Shown here one piece after another: positions 46,972 to 55,859 of a stretch of DNA of 64,000 nt (position 1 is its first letter; each line of letters opens with the position of its first letter). This stretch comes from DASXIF01 sp036498145 (GTDB lineage: Bacteria > Actinomycetota > Actinomycetes > Mycobacteriales > Jatrophihabitantaceae). The stretch is taken from positions 28,311 to 92,310 of the forward strand of contig CAVPSV010000001.1 in NCBI GenBank assembly GCA_963708625.1, read 5' to 3'. The position numbers and the translations under genes are program-made. The notes under the pieces were generated by a model. That model was given only the letters and a program-made list of their open reading frames with translations, had not been told where the DNA came from and did no database searches.

Positions 46972-47017
46972 GGAACGCGTTCTGAGGGAGCGCGGAACGC
47001 CCGCAACGTCTGCCAGC

Positions 47018-47471
47018 TCAATCGGCAACTGTGGCGGCAACCGTCGCCGCGAGCTCCCAGACGGCGTCGCGGGCGTCCTTGTCCGGCGAGCCGATCACGC
47101 GTCACCGGATCGTGCACCGCGCGCCAGCCCATGCCCTTCGTGATCGCTTCTACCGCGCGCACCGCACCGGCGGTGTCGTTGTTGCCATGCACGTACAAGC
47201 CGTAGGGCGCACCGACCTTCGCCGTCAGGCACGGGTAATAGACCATGTCGAAGAAGTGCTTCAGCGCGCCGGACATGTAGCCGATGTTCGCCGAGGTACC
47301 GAGCAGGAAACCGTCCGCGGCCAGCACGTCGACGGCCGTCGCTGCCAGCGCCGGGCGGACCTGCACGTCGAGTTCGCCGACCCCGTCGGCCTTCGTCCCG
47401 TCCAGTGCTGACTCCAGCAGCGTCTGTAACGCCGGGGACGTGGTGTGGTGCACCACCAGCAGCGTGGGCAC
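47018..47471 (-). CDS. Flavodoxin-fold NAD(P)H-dependent reductase-like protein (one frameshift)
   Basis: FMN-binding flavodoxin-like protein. TLLVVHHTTSPALQTLLESA supplies the phosphate-binding start, and DGFLLGTSANIGYMSGALKH plus FFDMVYYPCLTAKVGAPYGL matches the NADPH-dependent FMN reductase pattern. A one-base indel near 47095 separates this from the proper C-terminus DKDARDAVWELAATVAATVA with stop at 47018. GTG 47471 is taken as the start; the ORF stays open to 47534 (MGLCPLQRRPS), without a ribosome site at either place. About 150 residues. It diverges from the permease gene. Confidence 0.75.
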
Positions 47472-47596
47472 AGCAGCCGGCGCCGGAGTCGTGGCCGAGG
47501 GTGAGGGTCGACGCTGCAGTGGACACAGGCCCACCGTAGATGGGACCGGTGCCGCGTCGGGCAGGATCGACCTGCCGACTCGACGGGAGGTGTGCG

Positions 47597-48832
47597 GTGG
47601 ATGCCTTGCAGCGCCGCGTGGGCGTCACCGATGCCGTCGTGATCGGGCTGGCATCCATGATCGGCGCAGGAGTCTTCGCATCATTCGCGCCGGCCGCCCG
47701 CGCGGCCGGTTCGGGGTTGCTGATCGGACTGGCGGTCGCGGCGGTGATCGCGTACTGCAACGCCACGTCCTCTGCCCGGCTGGCCACGCTGTACCCCACC
47801 TCGGGTGGCACCTACGTCTACGGACGCGAACGGCTCGGCCGATTCTGGGGCTATCTCGCCGGCTGGTCGTTCGTGGTCGGCAAGACGGCCAGCTGCGCAG
47901 CCATGGCACTTACGGTCGGTGCATACGTGACGCCGGAGCATCCGCGGCTGCTCGCGGTCGCGGCGGTGGTGCTCGTGACGGCCGTCAATGTGTTCGGCGT
48001 GCAGCGCTCGACAGCGGTGACGCGGATAACGGTCGCCGTGGTGCTGGTGGTGCTGGTGCTCGTCGTACTGGCTTGTCTGGTCGGCGGACATCCGAGCCCG
48101 CATCACCTGCAGCCGTTCCCCGGCACCGGCGTGCACGGCGTGCTGCAAGCGGGCGGCCTGCTGTTCTTCGCGTTCGCCGGCTATGCGCGCATCGCCACGC
48201 TCGGTGAAGAGGTGCGCGATCCGGCCCGCACCATCCGGCGCGCGATCCCGCTCGCGCTGGCCATCACGCTCGTCGTGTACGGGGCGGTCGCCATCGCCAC
48301 CCTGCTGGCGGTGGGGCCGGCTCGGCTCGCCGCATCGGGATCACCGCTGCGCACTGCTGTCGCGGCCGGCTCGTGGCACGCACTCGCACCGCTGGTGCAG
48401 GTCGGCGGCGCGGTGGCCGCACTCGGTGCGTTGCTCTCCCTCGTGCTCGGCGTCTCGCGCACCACGTTCGCGATGGCGCGTGATGGCTACCTGCCGCGGC
48501 CGCTTGCCGCGGTGTCCGCGCGCGGGGTACCGGCGTACGCCGAACTCGCAGTCGGTGCGGTGGTTGCGGTGCTTGTCGCCGCGGTCGACCTGCGTGGCGC
48601 GATCGGGTTCTCGTCGTTCGGTGTGCTGCTCTACTACGCGATCGCCAACGCGTCCGCGTGGACGCTGACGCCGGCCGAACGGCGGCCGCCGAGGTGGGTG
48701 CCGGTGATCGGCCTGCTCGGCTGCGTAACGCTCGCGGGCAACCTGCCCGGTAGCTCGGTGCTGGCCGGCGCGATCGTCACCGTCCTCGGCACGCTCGCCT
48801 GGCTGGTCACCGGCCGCCACCGATCCCCTTAA
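47597..48832 (+). CDS. APC-superfamily amino acid permease
   Basis: Twelve-segment type secondary transporter of the APC family. The N-terminal VGVTDAVVIGLASMIGAGVF is the signature unwound-helix motif, followed by SSARLATLYPTSGGTYVYGR, LFFAFAGYARIATLGEEVRD (the conserved A-F-x-G-Y..E region) and GVSRTTFAMARDGYLPRPLA. 411 residues, intact. GTG 47597 with GGGAGG 6 nt upstream. The substrate cannot be named. A family B palindrome follows 22 nt after its stop. Confidence 0.9.
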   Translation: MDALQRRVGVTDAVVIGLASMIGAGVFASFAPAARAAGSGLLIGLAVAAVIAYCNATSSARLATLYPTSGGTYVYGRERLGRFWGYLAGWSFVVGKTASCAAMALTVGAYVTPEHPRLLAVAAVVLVTAVNVFGVQRSTAVTRITVAVVLVVLVLVVLACLVGGHPSPHHLQPFPGTGVHGVLQAGGLLFFAFAGYARIATLGEEVRDPARTIRRAIPLALAITLVVYGAVAIATLLAVGPARLAASGSPLRTAVAAGSWHALAPLVQVGGAVAALGALLSLVLGVSRTTFAMARDGYLPRPLAAVSARGVPAYAELAVGAVVAVLVAAVDLRGAIGFSSFGVLLYYAIANASAWTLTPAERRPPRWVPVIGLLGCVTLAGNLPGSSVLAGAIVTVLGTLAWLVTGRHRSP

Positions 48833-48854
48833 CTCCTGCCGCCTAGTTCCTGCC

Positions 48855-48903
48855 GATTTGGGGAAACTTTTGGCCGTATAGGGGCTCATAACTTCCCCGA
48901 ATC
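48855..48903. repeat. Palindromic repeat, family B copy 3
   Basis: Arms GATTTGGGGAAACTTTTGGC and the downstream GCTCATAACTTCCCCGAATC with centre CCGTATAGGGG. Lies at the 3' end of the permease gene and just before the dnaE2 promoter. Confidence 0.75.
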
Positions 48904-48918
48904 GGGTTGGCGGGCGGG

Positions 48919-48947
48919 TTGACTGGTTCGAACAGGCGTTCGATACT
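48919..48947 (+). promoter_or_regulatory. SOS promoter of dnaE2 with LexA box
   Basis: A -35 TTGACT (48919-48924), 17-bp spacer and -10 GATACT (48942-48947), with TCGAACAGGCGTTCGA (48928-48943) forming a perfect LexA box that touches the -10. ATG 48954 begins 6 nt beyond the -10, so the message is predicted to be leaderless. Same layout as the imuA' promoter. Confidence 0.87.
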
Positions 48948-48953
48948 GGTGGG

Positions 48954-51900
48954 ATGGGCTGGCAGAATCCGCCGATCCCGTGGCACGAGCTGGAACGGCG
49001 GCTCTCCGGGCGGCCCGCGCCAGCGCCGCCACCAGCCGGTCGGCCGGGCTGGGGCGTCACCGAGGGCGACGGCGGCGACTCCCCGGCCTGGTCCCGCAAG
49101 CGACCCGCATACGAACCGGCCGCCCCGCCGACTCGTCCCAGTGGCAGTTCTGTCGACTACGCGGAGCTGCACGCACACTCGTCGTTCAGCTTCCTCGACG
49201 GCGCTTCCTCACCGGAGGAGCTTGCCGAGGAAGCCGTGCGGCTCGGGCTCACCGGGCTCACCCTCACCGACCACGACGGCATGTACGGCATCGTGCGCTT
49301 CGCCGAAGCGGCACAGGCGCTGGGACTGGCCACCGGCTTCGGCGCGGAGCTGTCCCTCGACCTCGCCCCGCCGCGGACCGTCGCGCAACGGTCGATTGCG
49401 GCCCGCGCCGGCGTCCCCGACCCGCCTGGCACGCACCTGCTCGCGTTGGCTCGCGACCCGGCCGGTTACGCCGGCCTGTGCCGCGCGATCAGCACCGCGG
49501 CGTTGCGCGGCGGCGCGAAGGGTCGTCCGGTGCACGACGTCGACGAACTCACCGGATTCGCCGACGGGCACTGGCTGATCCTCACCGGCTGCCGCAAGGG
49601 TGCCGTGCGCCGGGCACTCGAGCGGCCGATCCGCGACGGGCAGGCGGGCACGTTCGCCCTCGTGCAGGCCCGGCGCGCGCTCGCCGAACTCGTCGACCGG
49701 TTCGGCCGCGACAACGTCGCCGTCGAGCTCACCCACGAACTCGACCCACTCGCCGACGAGCGATACGACGCGCTGGCGCAGCTGGCCGACGAGGCCGGGC
49801 TGCCGATCGTCGCCACTACCGCCGCGCACTACCACGGGCCGCGGCGCCGGCCGCTGGCCACGGCGATGGCCGCGGTGCGTGCGCGCACCAGCCTCGACGA
49901 GATCGACGGCTGGTTGCCGTCCTGGTCCGGGCAGCACCTGCGGTCCGGTGCGGAGATGGCCGAGCGGTTCGCGCGCTGGCCGGGCGCGGTCGAGGCGGCT
50001 GCCCGACTGGGTAAGGAGATCGCGTTCCCGCTGTCGCTGATCGCGCCGGATCTGCCGCCGTTCCCGGTGCCGGCCGGGCACACCGAGATGAGCTTCCTGC
50101 GCGAACTCAGCTACGCCGGCGCCGCGCAGCGATTCGCCGGCAAGCCGCACGAGCAGAAGGCATACCGGCAGATCGAGCACGAGCTCGCGATCATCGAAGA
50201 GCTGCACTTTCCCGGCTACTTCCTCGTCGTCTGGGACATCGCCCGGTTCTGCCGGGAGCGCGAAATCCTCTGTCAGGGCAGGGGATCCGCGGCCAACTCC
50301 GCTGTTTGCTACGCACTCGGCATCACCGCGGTCGACGCCGTCTACTACGAGCTGATGTTCGAGCGGTTCCTCGCACCCGAGCGCGGCGAGCCACCGGACA
50401 TCGACCTCGACATCGAGTCCGACCGTCGCGAGGAGGCGATCCAGTACGTCTACGAGCTGCACGGACGCGAGCACGCCGCGCAGGTCGCCGACGTCATCAC
50501 CTACCGCCCGAAGTCCGCGGTCCGCGACGTCGCCAAGGCTCTCGGCTATTCCCTCGGCCAGCAGGACGCGTGGAGCAAAGAGATCGAGATGGGCTACTAC
50601 TGGTCCACCGACCGCGCCGCGACGGGCACACCACCGCCGACGACCTCGCCGCCGTCCCGCCCGCTGTCGTCGCCCTCGCCGAGGAACTGCAGCACACGCC
50701 GCGGCATCTGGGCATCCACTCCGGCGGGATGGTGATGTGCGACCGGCCGGTGATCGAGGTGTGCCCGGTGGAGTGGGGACGGATGAAAGGCCGCACGGTG
50801 CTGCAGTGGGACAAGGACGACTGCGCCGCGAGTGGACTGGTGAAGTTCGACCTGCTCGGCCTGGGCATGCTCTCCGCGCTGCACTACTGCTTCGAGCTGG
50901 TCGAGTCCTGGCACGGCGTGCGTTACGACCTCGACGCGATCCCGAAGGAAGCGCCGTGCGTCTACGACATGCTCTGCGCGGCGGACTCGGTCGGGGTGTT
51001 CCAGGTGGAATCACGTGCGCAGATGGCGACATTGCCCCGGCTCAAGCCCCGCAACTTCTACGACCTCGCCGTCGAGATCGCATTGATCCGTCCAGGTCCT
51101 ATCCAAGGCGACTCGGTTCATCCGTACATCCGCCGCCGCAACGGCGACGAGCCGGTGACGTACCCGCATCCGCGACTGGCCGGTCCGTTGCAGCGCACGC
51201 TCGGTATCCCGTTGTTCCAGGAACAGTTGATGCAACTGGCCGTCGCCGTCGCCGACTTCTCCCCAGCCGAGGCCGATCAGCTGCGCCGCGCAATGGGTTC
51301 CAAGCGGTCACGCGACAAGATCGAGCAGATGCGGATCCGGCTCTACGACGGCATGGCCGCAAACGGCATCACCGGTGCTACCGCGGAGGAGATCTACGAG
51401 AAGATCCAGGCGTTCGCCTCGTTCGGCTTCGCGGAGAGCCACTCGATCAGCTTCGCGTTGCTGGTCTATGCCTCGTCGTGGCTCAAGCGGCACTACCCGG
51501 CCGCGTTCTGCGCGGCGCTGCTCAACGCCCAGCCGATGGGTTTCTACTCGCCGCAGTCGCTCATCCACGATGCGAAGCGGCACGGCATCGAGGTGCGCAA
51601 GCCGGCGCTGGCCGTTTCGCAAGCCACCGCGTCGCTCGAAGACCGGCGCGGGACGCTCCCAGTGCGAATGCATGCATCAGCCCCAGCCCGCGGTTCGGCT
51701 TGGGTTGGCCAGCGTGCGCACCATCGGCACCGAACTGGCCGAGCAGATCGTCGCCGAGCGCGACACGAACGGGATGTACTCGTCGATGGCCGACCTCGCC
51801 CGCCGGGTGGGGGTGTCGGCGGATCAGATGGAGGCGCTTGCGACGGCCGGGGTGTTCGACTGCTTCGGCGCCGAGCGCCGCGAGGCGCTGTGGGGAGCCG

Positions 51901-52424
51901 GCGCCGCGGCCACCGCCCGGCCTGGACAGCTCGGGGTGACGGTCTTCGACGAGAGCGCCCCGGCCCAGCTCAGCGCGATGTCCGAGCCGGAGCAGTTGAT
52001 CGCCGATCTGTGGGCCACCGGCATGACGCCGGACCGTTACCCCACTGCGCTGATCCGCGATCGCCTCGACGAACTCGGCATCGTCACCGCGGCTGGGTTG
52101 CGCGACGTTCCCGATCACACCCGGGTGACGGTGGGCGGGGTGGTGACGCATCGGCAGCGGCCGGCCACCGCGCGCGGGGTCACCTTCCTCAACATCGAGG
52201 ACGAGACGGGGATGGTGAACGTGATCGTCGACGAGGTGGTGTGGAACCGCAACCGCCGGGTGGCGCGCGACTCCGGGGGTTTGCTGATCCGCGGCATGCT
52301 CGAACGCACCGATGACGTGATCAATGTGCTGGCCGAGCGAATCTCCCGGCTGGACCTCGGCCTGCACTCCGCCGGTCAGCGGGCCAGCCACCAAGCCACC
52401 GTCAAGGCCCGCGACTTCCGCTGA
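48954..52424 (+). CDS. dnaE2: Error-prone DNA polymerase III alpha subunit DnaE2 (two frameshifts)
   Basis: Translesion polymerase of the ImuA'-ImuB-DnaE2 mutasome. The PHP domain starts YAELHAHSSFSFLDGASSPE (about residue 70). The catalytic palm reads PPDIDLDIESDRREEAIQYV, followed by RGREHAAQVADVITYRPKSA and, after a frame change near 50620, GIHSGGMVMCDRPVIEVCPV, FDLLGLGMLSALHYCFELVE and IALIRPGPIQGDSVHPYIRR. A second change near 51660 is followed by an HhH region and an OB-fold end (GVTFLNIEDETGMVNVIVDE) finishing KARDFR. About 1157 codons, full length. The N-terminal 60 residues are a disordered extension. Regulated by the LexA promoter directly upstream. Confidence 0.93.
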
Positions 52425-52435
52425 CCCCCTTCATC

Positions 52436-52487
52436 TGGATCGTGATGCACGTGCTGCCCTATAGCCGCGGCACCGCATCACGATCCA
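52436..52487. repeat. Palindromic repeat, family A copy 3
   Basis: Arms TGGATCGTGATGC and GCATCACGATCCA with centre GCCCTATAGCCGCGG. Starts 11 nt after the dnaE2 stop; first of two adjacent copies. Confidence 0.85.
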
Positions 52488-52506
52488 ATTCCCGCCGTCC
52501 ACAGCC

Positions 52507-52557
52507 TGGATCGTGATGCACAGGCCGCGTTATAGCAGCGCCTGCGCATCACGATCC
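52507..52557. repeat. Palindromic repeat, family A copy 4
   Basis: Arms TGGATCGTGATGC and GCATCACGATCC with inner stem CAGGC/GCCTG and centre GCGTTATAGCAGCG, so nearly the whole unit can fold. Separated by 19 nt from copy 3 and followed by a partial extra arm GGATCACGATC (52557-52567). Confidence 0.85.
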
Positions 52558-52636
52558 GGATCACGATCGCGCGCATGCACGAGACCACATCCTGTCGACC
52601 ATCCCGCCGACCGCTCGTACACGCTCGGCGCTCGTC

Positions 52637-53629
52637 ATGCCGAGATCGATCAGCTGGCCGAGCTGGCTTCGGTCGTTTCGCGAATCGAGCTGGCACGGGC
52701 CGGCATCGGCGACAAGGCGATCGATGGCTCAGCTCGAGGCCAGGCGATGGCAGCAACAAGGCCGCGCATCGTCCGGCACAACGGGCCGGTGACGCGTGCA
52801 GAGCGGCGGCACATCGCTCGTATCAACTGCGGACCGCGTGCGCTCTACACATCGTTCACCGCAGCCGAGATAAGCGGACTGCGCGGATGGGAACGTGACG
52901 AGACGCACGTGCTGGTTCCCGTCGGCACCAGACGTCCGGATCTCAGCGATGTCGTCCTGCACCGCCACCGCGCTTGGGCGGCTTTGCCGGCGCCGGATTC
53001 TCGCAGGATGCACTGGCTGCCCGCGGCCGTCGTCGTCGCGGCGAGCAGCTTTCGATCCGTGCGGCCAGCCGTCGGCATCCTCGCCGCAGCCGTCCAGCAA
53101 CGACTGTGTAACTGCGCCGACCTCACGGCCGCAGTGACGGCCGCGACCCGTACCCGCCATCGATCGGCTCTGCTAGACGGGCTGGCGGACATCGCGCAGG
53201 GGGCTCAGGCGCTGAGCGAGATCGACTTCGCCCGCCTGTGCCGGTCGCTACGGGTTGCCCGCGCCGGCCCGTCAGGCGGTTCGCGTCGAGCCGAGTGGTC
53301 GTCGGCGCTACCTCGACGCGGAATGGAAACTCGCGGACGGGCGAATCGTTGCCGCCGAGGTGGACGGTGCGCTGCATCTCGAGCCGCAACGCTGGTACGA
53401 CGATCAGTTGAGGCAGAACGAGATCGTGCTTGGCGGGACGGTGGTCCTTCGGTTCCCCAGCTTGGCTGGTCCGCTCGGAGCCGATCGGTCGTCGCTACCC
53501 AGCTTCGCCGCGCCCTTCATGTGGATCGTGATGCACAGGCCGCGCTATAGCGGCGCCACAGCATCACGATCCAACGTGAGGCGCCGTCGCATCACGATCA
53601 ATGGGTCGGCAACGTCCAAAAGGGCATGA
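52637..53629 (+). CDS. AbiEi-like N-terminal plus DUF559 endonuclease-like protein (frameshifted)
   Basis: Resembles the actinobacterial proteins that join an AbiEi-type winged-helix region to a DUF559 (VSR/PD-(D/E)XK-like) domain. IDQLAELASVVSRIELARAG and YTSFTAAEISGLRGWERDET with THVLVPVGTRRP are the N-terminal part. After an insertion near 53290 the C-terminal part reads RRYLDAEWKLADGRIVAAEV, DGALHLEPQRWYDDQLRQNE and VVLRFPS, with the acidic and Glu-Val residues of that nuclease fold. ATG 52637 needs one missing base just after it. The open frame runs through the family A palindrome to 53629; the true stop may be earlier. Cellular role unknown. Confidence 0.6.
53521..53600. repeat. Palindromic repeat, family A copy 5 with extra half-arm
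   Basis: Arms GTGGATCGTGATGC (53521-53534) and GCATCACGATCCA (53561-53573), centre CGCGCTATAGCGGCG, then a second right arm GCATCACGATCA (53589-53600). Overlaps the 3' end of the DUF559-like reading frame. Confidence 0.8.
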
Positions 53630-53654
53630 CCTGCATGACGAGGGCCGGGTTGTG

Positions 53655-54269
53655 ATGCGCCGAAGTTGGGTGGCGGTGGTGCTTGCCGCGAGCTTGTGTG
53701 GATGCGGCGGTGCCGGAGCACGCCCAGCGGCACTGTCTGCATCCTCCACGTTGACATCGTCACCAGGCTCGCCTCGGAAATCGCCGTCGCCCTCGCCGTC
53801 CCCGGTGCGGACCGGTCCGCTCACCACTGGCCCCGGCGTCCTCCCCGGCGAAAAGCCCCCAGTGGAACCGTCGCCCGCGGCTGGCCAATCTTCCTCGGCT
53901 GCCTACGCCTTCAGCATCTACTTCATCCAGGCACTCGATTGGAGTATCGCCACCAACGACCCGTGGCTCTTGCAGCAGATCAGCGCGCCGTCGTGCGCCG
54001 CATGTGGTCGTTACATCGACGGTCTCCGCACGCTTAAAGCCGCGAAAAAGAGGGAAGTTGGGGGAAGGATCGAAGTGGCATCGTCACGGCCTGTCGCCGG
54101 CCCATACCCGGCGGGTACGGAATTCGCGGTCGAGTTCACCCTCAACGAGAGCGCAATCACGATCTTGCCGATCAATAAGCACATTGCCGCTGACCACGGT
54201 GACCGTTCTGTTGTCTACGTCGGGTGGAGCGGCAGCGGATGGCAGGTAATGAAGCAGGCGGCGGCGTGA
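53655..54269 (+). CDS. Lipoprotein with DUF6318-like domain
   Basis: Exported lipoprotein of 204 residues. The N-terminus MRRSWVAVVLAASLCGCGGA is a signal peptide with a lipobox-like L-C-G-C. A Ser/Pro-rich linker (about residues 25-75) follows, and the folded region AAYAFSIYFIQALDWSIATN, ISAPSCAACGRYIDGLRTLK with a CxxC and KREVGGRIEVASSRPVAGPY matches actinobacterial DUF6318 proteins of unknown function. ATG 53655; GTG 53652 is in frame. The GTGA overlap couples it to the next gene. Confidence 0.72.
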   Translation: MRRSWVAVVLAASLCGCGGAGARPAALSASSTLTSSPGSPRKSPSPSPSPVRTGPLTTGPGVLPGEKPPVEPSPAAGQSSSAAYAFSIYFIQALDWSIATNDPWLLQQISAPSCAACGRYIDGLRTLKAAKKREVGGRIEVASSRPVAGPYPAGTEFAVEFTLNESAITILPINKHIAADHGDRSVVYVGWSGSGWQVMKQAAA

Positions 54270-55177
54270 GAACAGCACGCTTGACCTTGATCGCGCTGGT
54301 CACTGCCACCCTTGCGCTGGCGCCGGCCAATAAGGCGCTCGCAGCGGGGTGCACCGGATCCGCGAGTGGGACCGCGCAATACGGGGAAGTGGACATCAGC
54401 GTGGGGAAGGATTGCGCGGCTAGCTCAATCCCGCGGCCCCCCTCCGGTGGAAACGGCTCGCAGACAGAGACCATCGATTGCGGCACGGCGGCCAGTCAGT
54501 CAGTTGTCGCGACCGGGGCATCAAGTCCGTGCCAGTACGCGGCTCTGCAGTGTGGGCGGGGCGTTGGCTCACCGCCCACACCCGACGTCACGAACACCGT
54601 CGATGTCGACACGGCTGCCGACGGTCAGATTTCGATTGGGCAGGTGTCTTGCAATGTTCGGAACTCCCCTGCCCCGGCGGGGGTCTCGGGGGCGGCGGTG
54701 TTGCAGGAGATTCGGCGCCGGGTGCCGCATCCGGCAGTCGGGGTCGCACCGCCGGGCGGCATATCGCTGGTGCAGACCCAGACCCTGTTCTGGGTGAACA
54801 CCCCGGTCCAGGTCGACCTCGGCGCCGTGCGACTGGCCGGGCAGAACGTACGGCTGCGGGTGCGGCTTCAGCAGGTGAACTGGGACTTCGGCGACGGACA
54901 CACTGACACCACCGCGGACCCCGGCAAGGCCTATGACCGGGCCGACCCGTGCGACACCAAGATGTGCCCGGACTACTACGGCCACGTCTATCGCCGGCAC
55001 GGGACCTACACCGTCAGCGCCGAAGTCAGCTGGACCGGCCAGTTCCAGGTCGCCGGCGGCGCGTGGCGCCAAATCCCCACCCCCGTGCTCGGCCCGGCCC
55101 AGACCACCGGCACGCACATCTATCAAGCCCGCGGCGAACTGGTCCCCGACCCCACCGACCCTCGCCCCGCCCACTGA
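54266..55177 (+). CDS. Secreted PKD-domain protein
   Basis: Exported protein, 303 residues from GTG 54266 (overlapping the lipoprotein stop). Signal peptide TLIALVTATLALAPANKALA, then a Cys/Ser/Gly-rich segment (CTGSASGTAQYGEVDISVGK). The C-terminal half is a PKD-like beta-sandwich with the diagnostic VNWDFGDGHTD and YGHVYRRHGTYTVSAEVSWT. It has six or more cysteines, so disulfides are likely. It probably functions outside the cell with the neighbouring lipoprotein; the role is unknown. Intact. Confidence 0.78.
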   Translation: MRTARLTLIALVTATLALAPANKALAAGCTGSASGTAQYGEVDISVGKDCAASSIPRPPSGGNGSQTETIDCGTAASQSVVATGASSPCQYAALQCGRGVGSPPTPDVTNTVDVDTAADGQISIGQVSCNVRNSPAPAGVSGAAVLQEIRRRVPHPAVGVAPPGGISLVQTQTLFWVNTPVQVDLGAVRLAGQNVRLRVRLQQVNWDFGDGHTDTTADPGKAYDRADPCDTKMCPDYYGHVYRRHGTYTVSAEVSWTGQFQVAGGAWRQIPTPVLGPAQTTGTHIYQARGELVPDPTDPRPAH

Positions 55178-55191
55178 CCGCCGTCCTGCGC

Positions 55192-55245
55192 GTGGATCGT
55201 GATGCCACGTGCTGCCCTATGGCGGCGCCTGCGCATCACGATCCA
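55192..55245. repeat. Palindromic repeat, family A copy 6
   Basis: Arms GTGGATCGTGATGC and GCATCACGATCCA with centre GCCCTATGGCGGCG. Starts 15 nt after the PKD gene's stop and precedes the CBS gene. Confidence 0.82.
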
Positions 55246-55350
55246 ACTTGGGGGCGACGACGCCGCCCGGCGACTGGCGCCCGGCGGCAGACTGCGGCAA
55301 TGTGAGGGGTCCGGCAGCCGCGCGAGGGCCGCGCGAGGGCGAGGTGGCAG

Positions 55351-55779
55351 ATGAAGATCTCCGACATCCTGCGGTACAAGGGCTCGACTGTGCACACCAT
55401 CGCGCCCGCCAGCCCGGTCACCGATCTGCTGGCACAGCTGGCCGAGTACCGGGTTGGCGCCCTCATCGTCGCGGACGGCAAGCAGGTCGCCGGCATCGTC
55501 TCCGAACGCGATGTCGTGCGCAGGCTGCACGAGCGCGGCGCAGCAGTGCTGGACGTCCTCCGTCGCGGACATCATGACCAATGCGGTGCAGACCTGCACG
55601 TCCGCACGATTCCGTGGACAGCGTCGCCGAGACGCATGACCGAGCGCCGCATCAGGCACATGCCGGTGATCGACGACGGCGAACTGAAGGGCATCGTCTC
55701 CATCGGCGACGTGGTGAGCATCCGCATCCGGCAACTCGAGAAAGAAGCCGGGCAACTCGAGCAATACATCACCGGCTGA
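55351..55779 (+). CDS. CBS-domain pair protein (compensating frameshifts)
   Basis: Small cytoplasmic protein made of a Bateman module, binding adenosyl ligands in related proteins. MKISDILRYKGSTVHTIAPA, VGALIVADGKQVAGIVSERD and VVRRLHERGAAVLDV form the first CBS motif. Two compensating indels between 55555 and 55625 displace the ADIMTN..VQTC part, and the second CBS motif RRIRHMPVIDDGELKGIVSI then GDVVSIRIRQLEKEAGQLEQ returns in the original frame. 142 residues, end 55779. A GAGGTGGCAG precedes ATG 55351. No partner is obvious; pilB follows. Confidence 0.85.
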   Translation: MKISDILRYKGSTVHTIAPASPVTDLLAQLAEYRVGALIVADGKQVAGIVSERDVVRRLHERGAAVLDVLRRGHHDQCGADLHVRTIPWTASPRRMTERRIRHMPVIDDGELKGIVSIGDVVSIRIRQLEKEAGQLEQYITG

Positions 55780-55859
55780 CATTTCCGCGGCTCGGCTACT
55801 CTCGCTTTACTGTGCCTTTACGGCCACTGACCGCTGCCGCCTGGACGAAGGAGGCGCCG

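Noticed and set aside
52436..52557. Two neighbouring palindromes as a CRISPR array
   Set aside because: The units are complete hairpins with diverged centres, not short direct repeats with regular unique spacers, and no cas genes are present.
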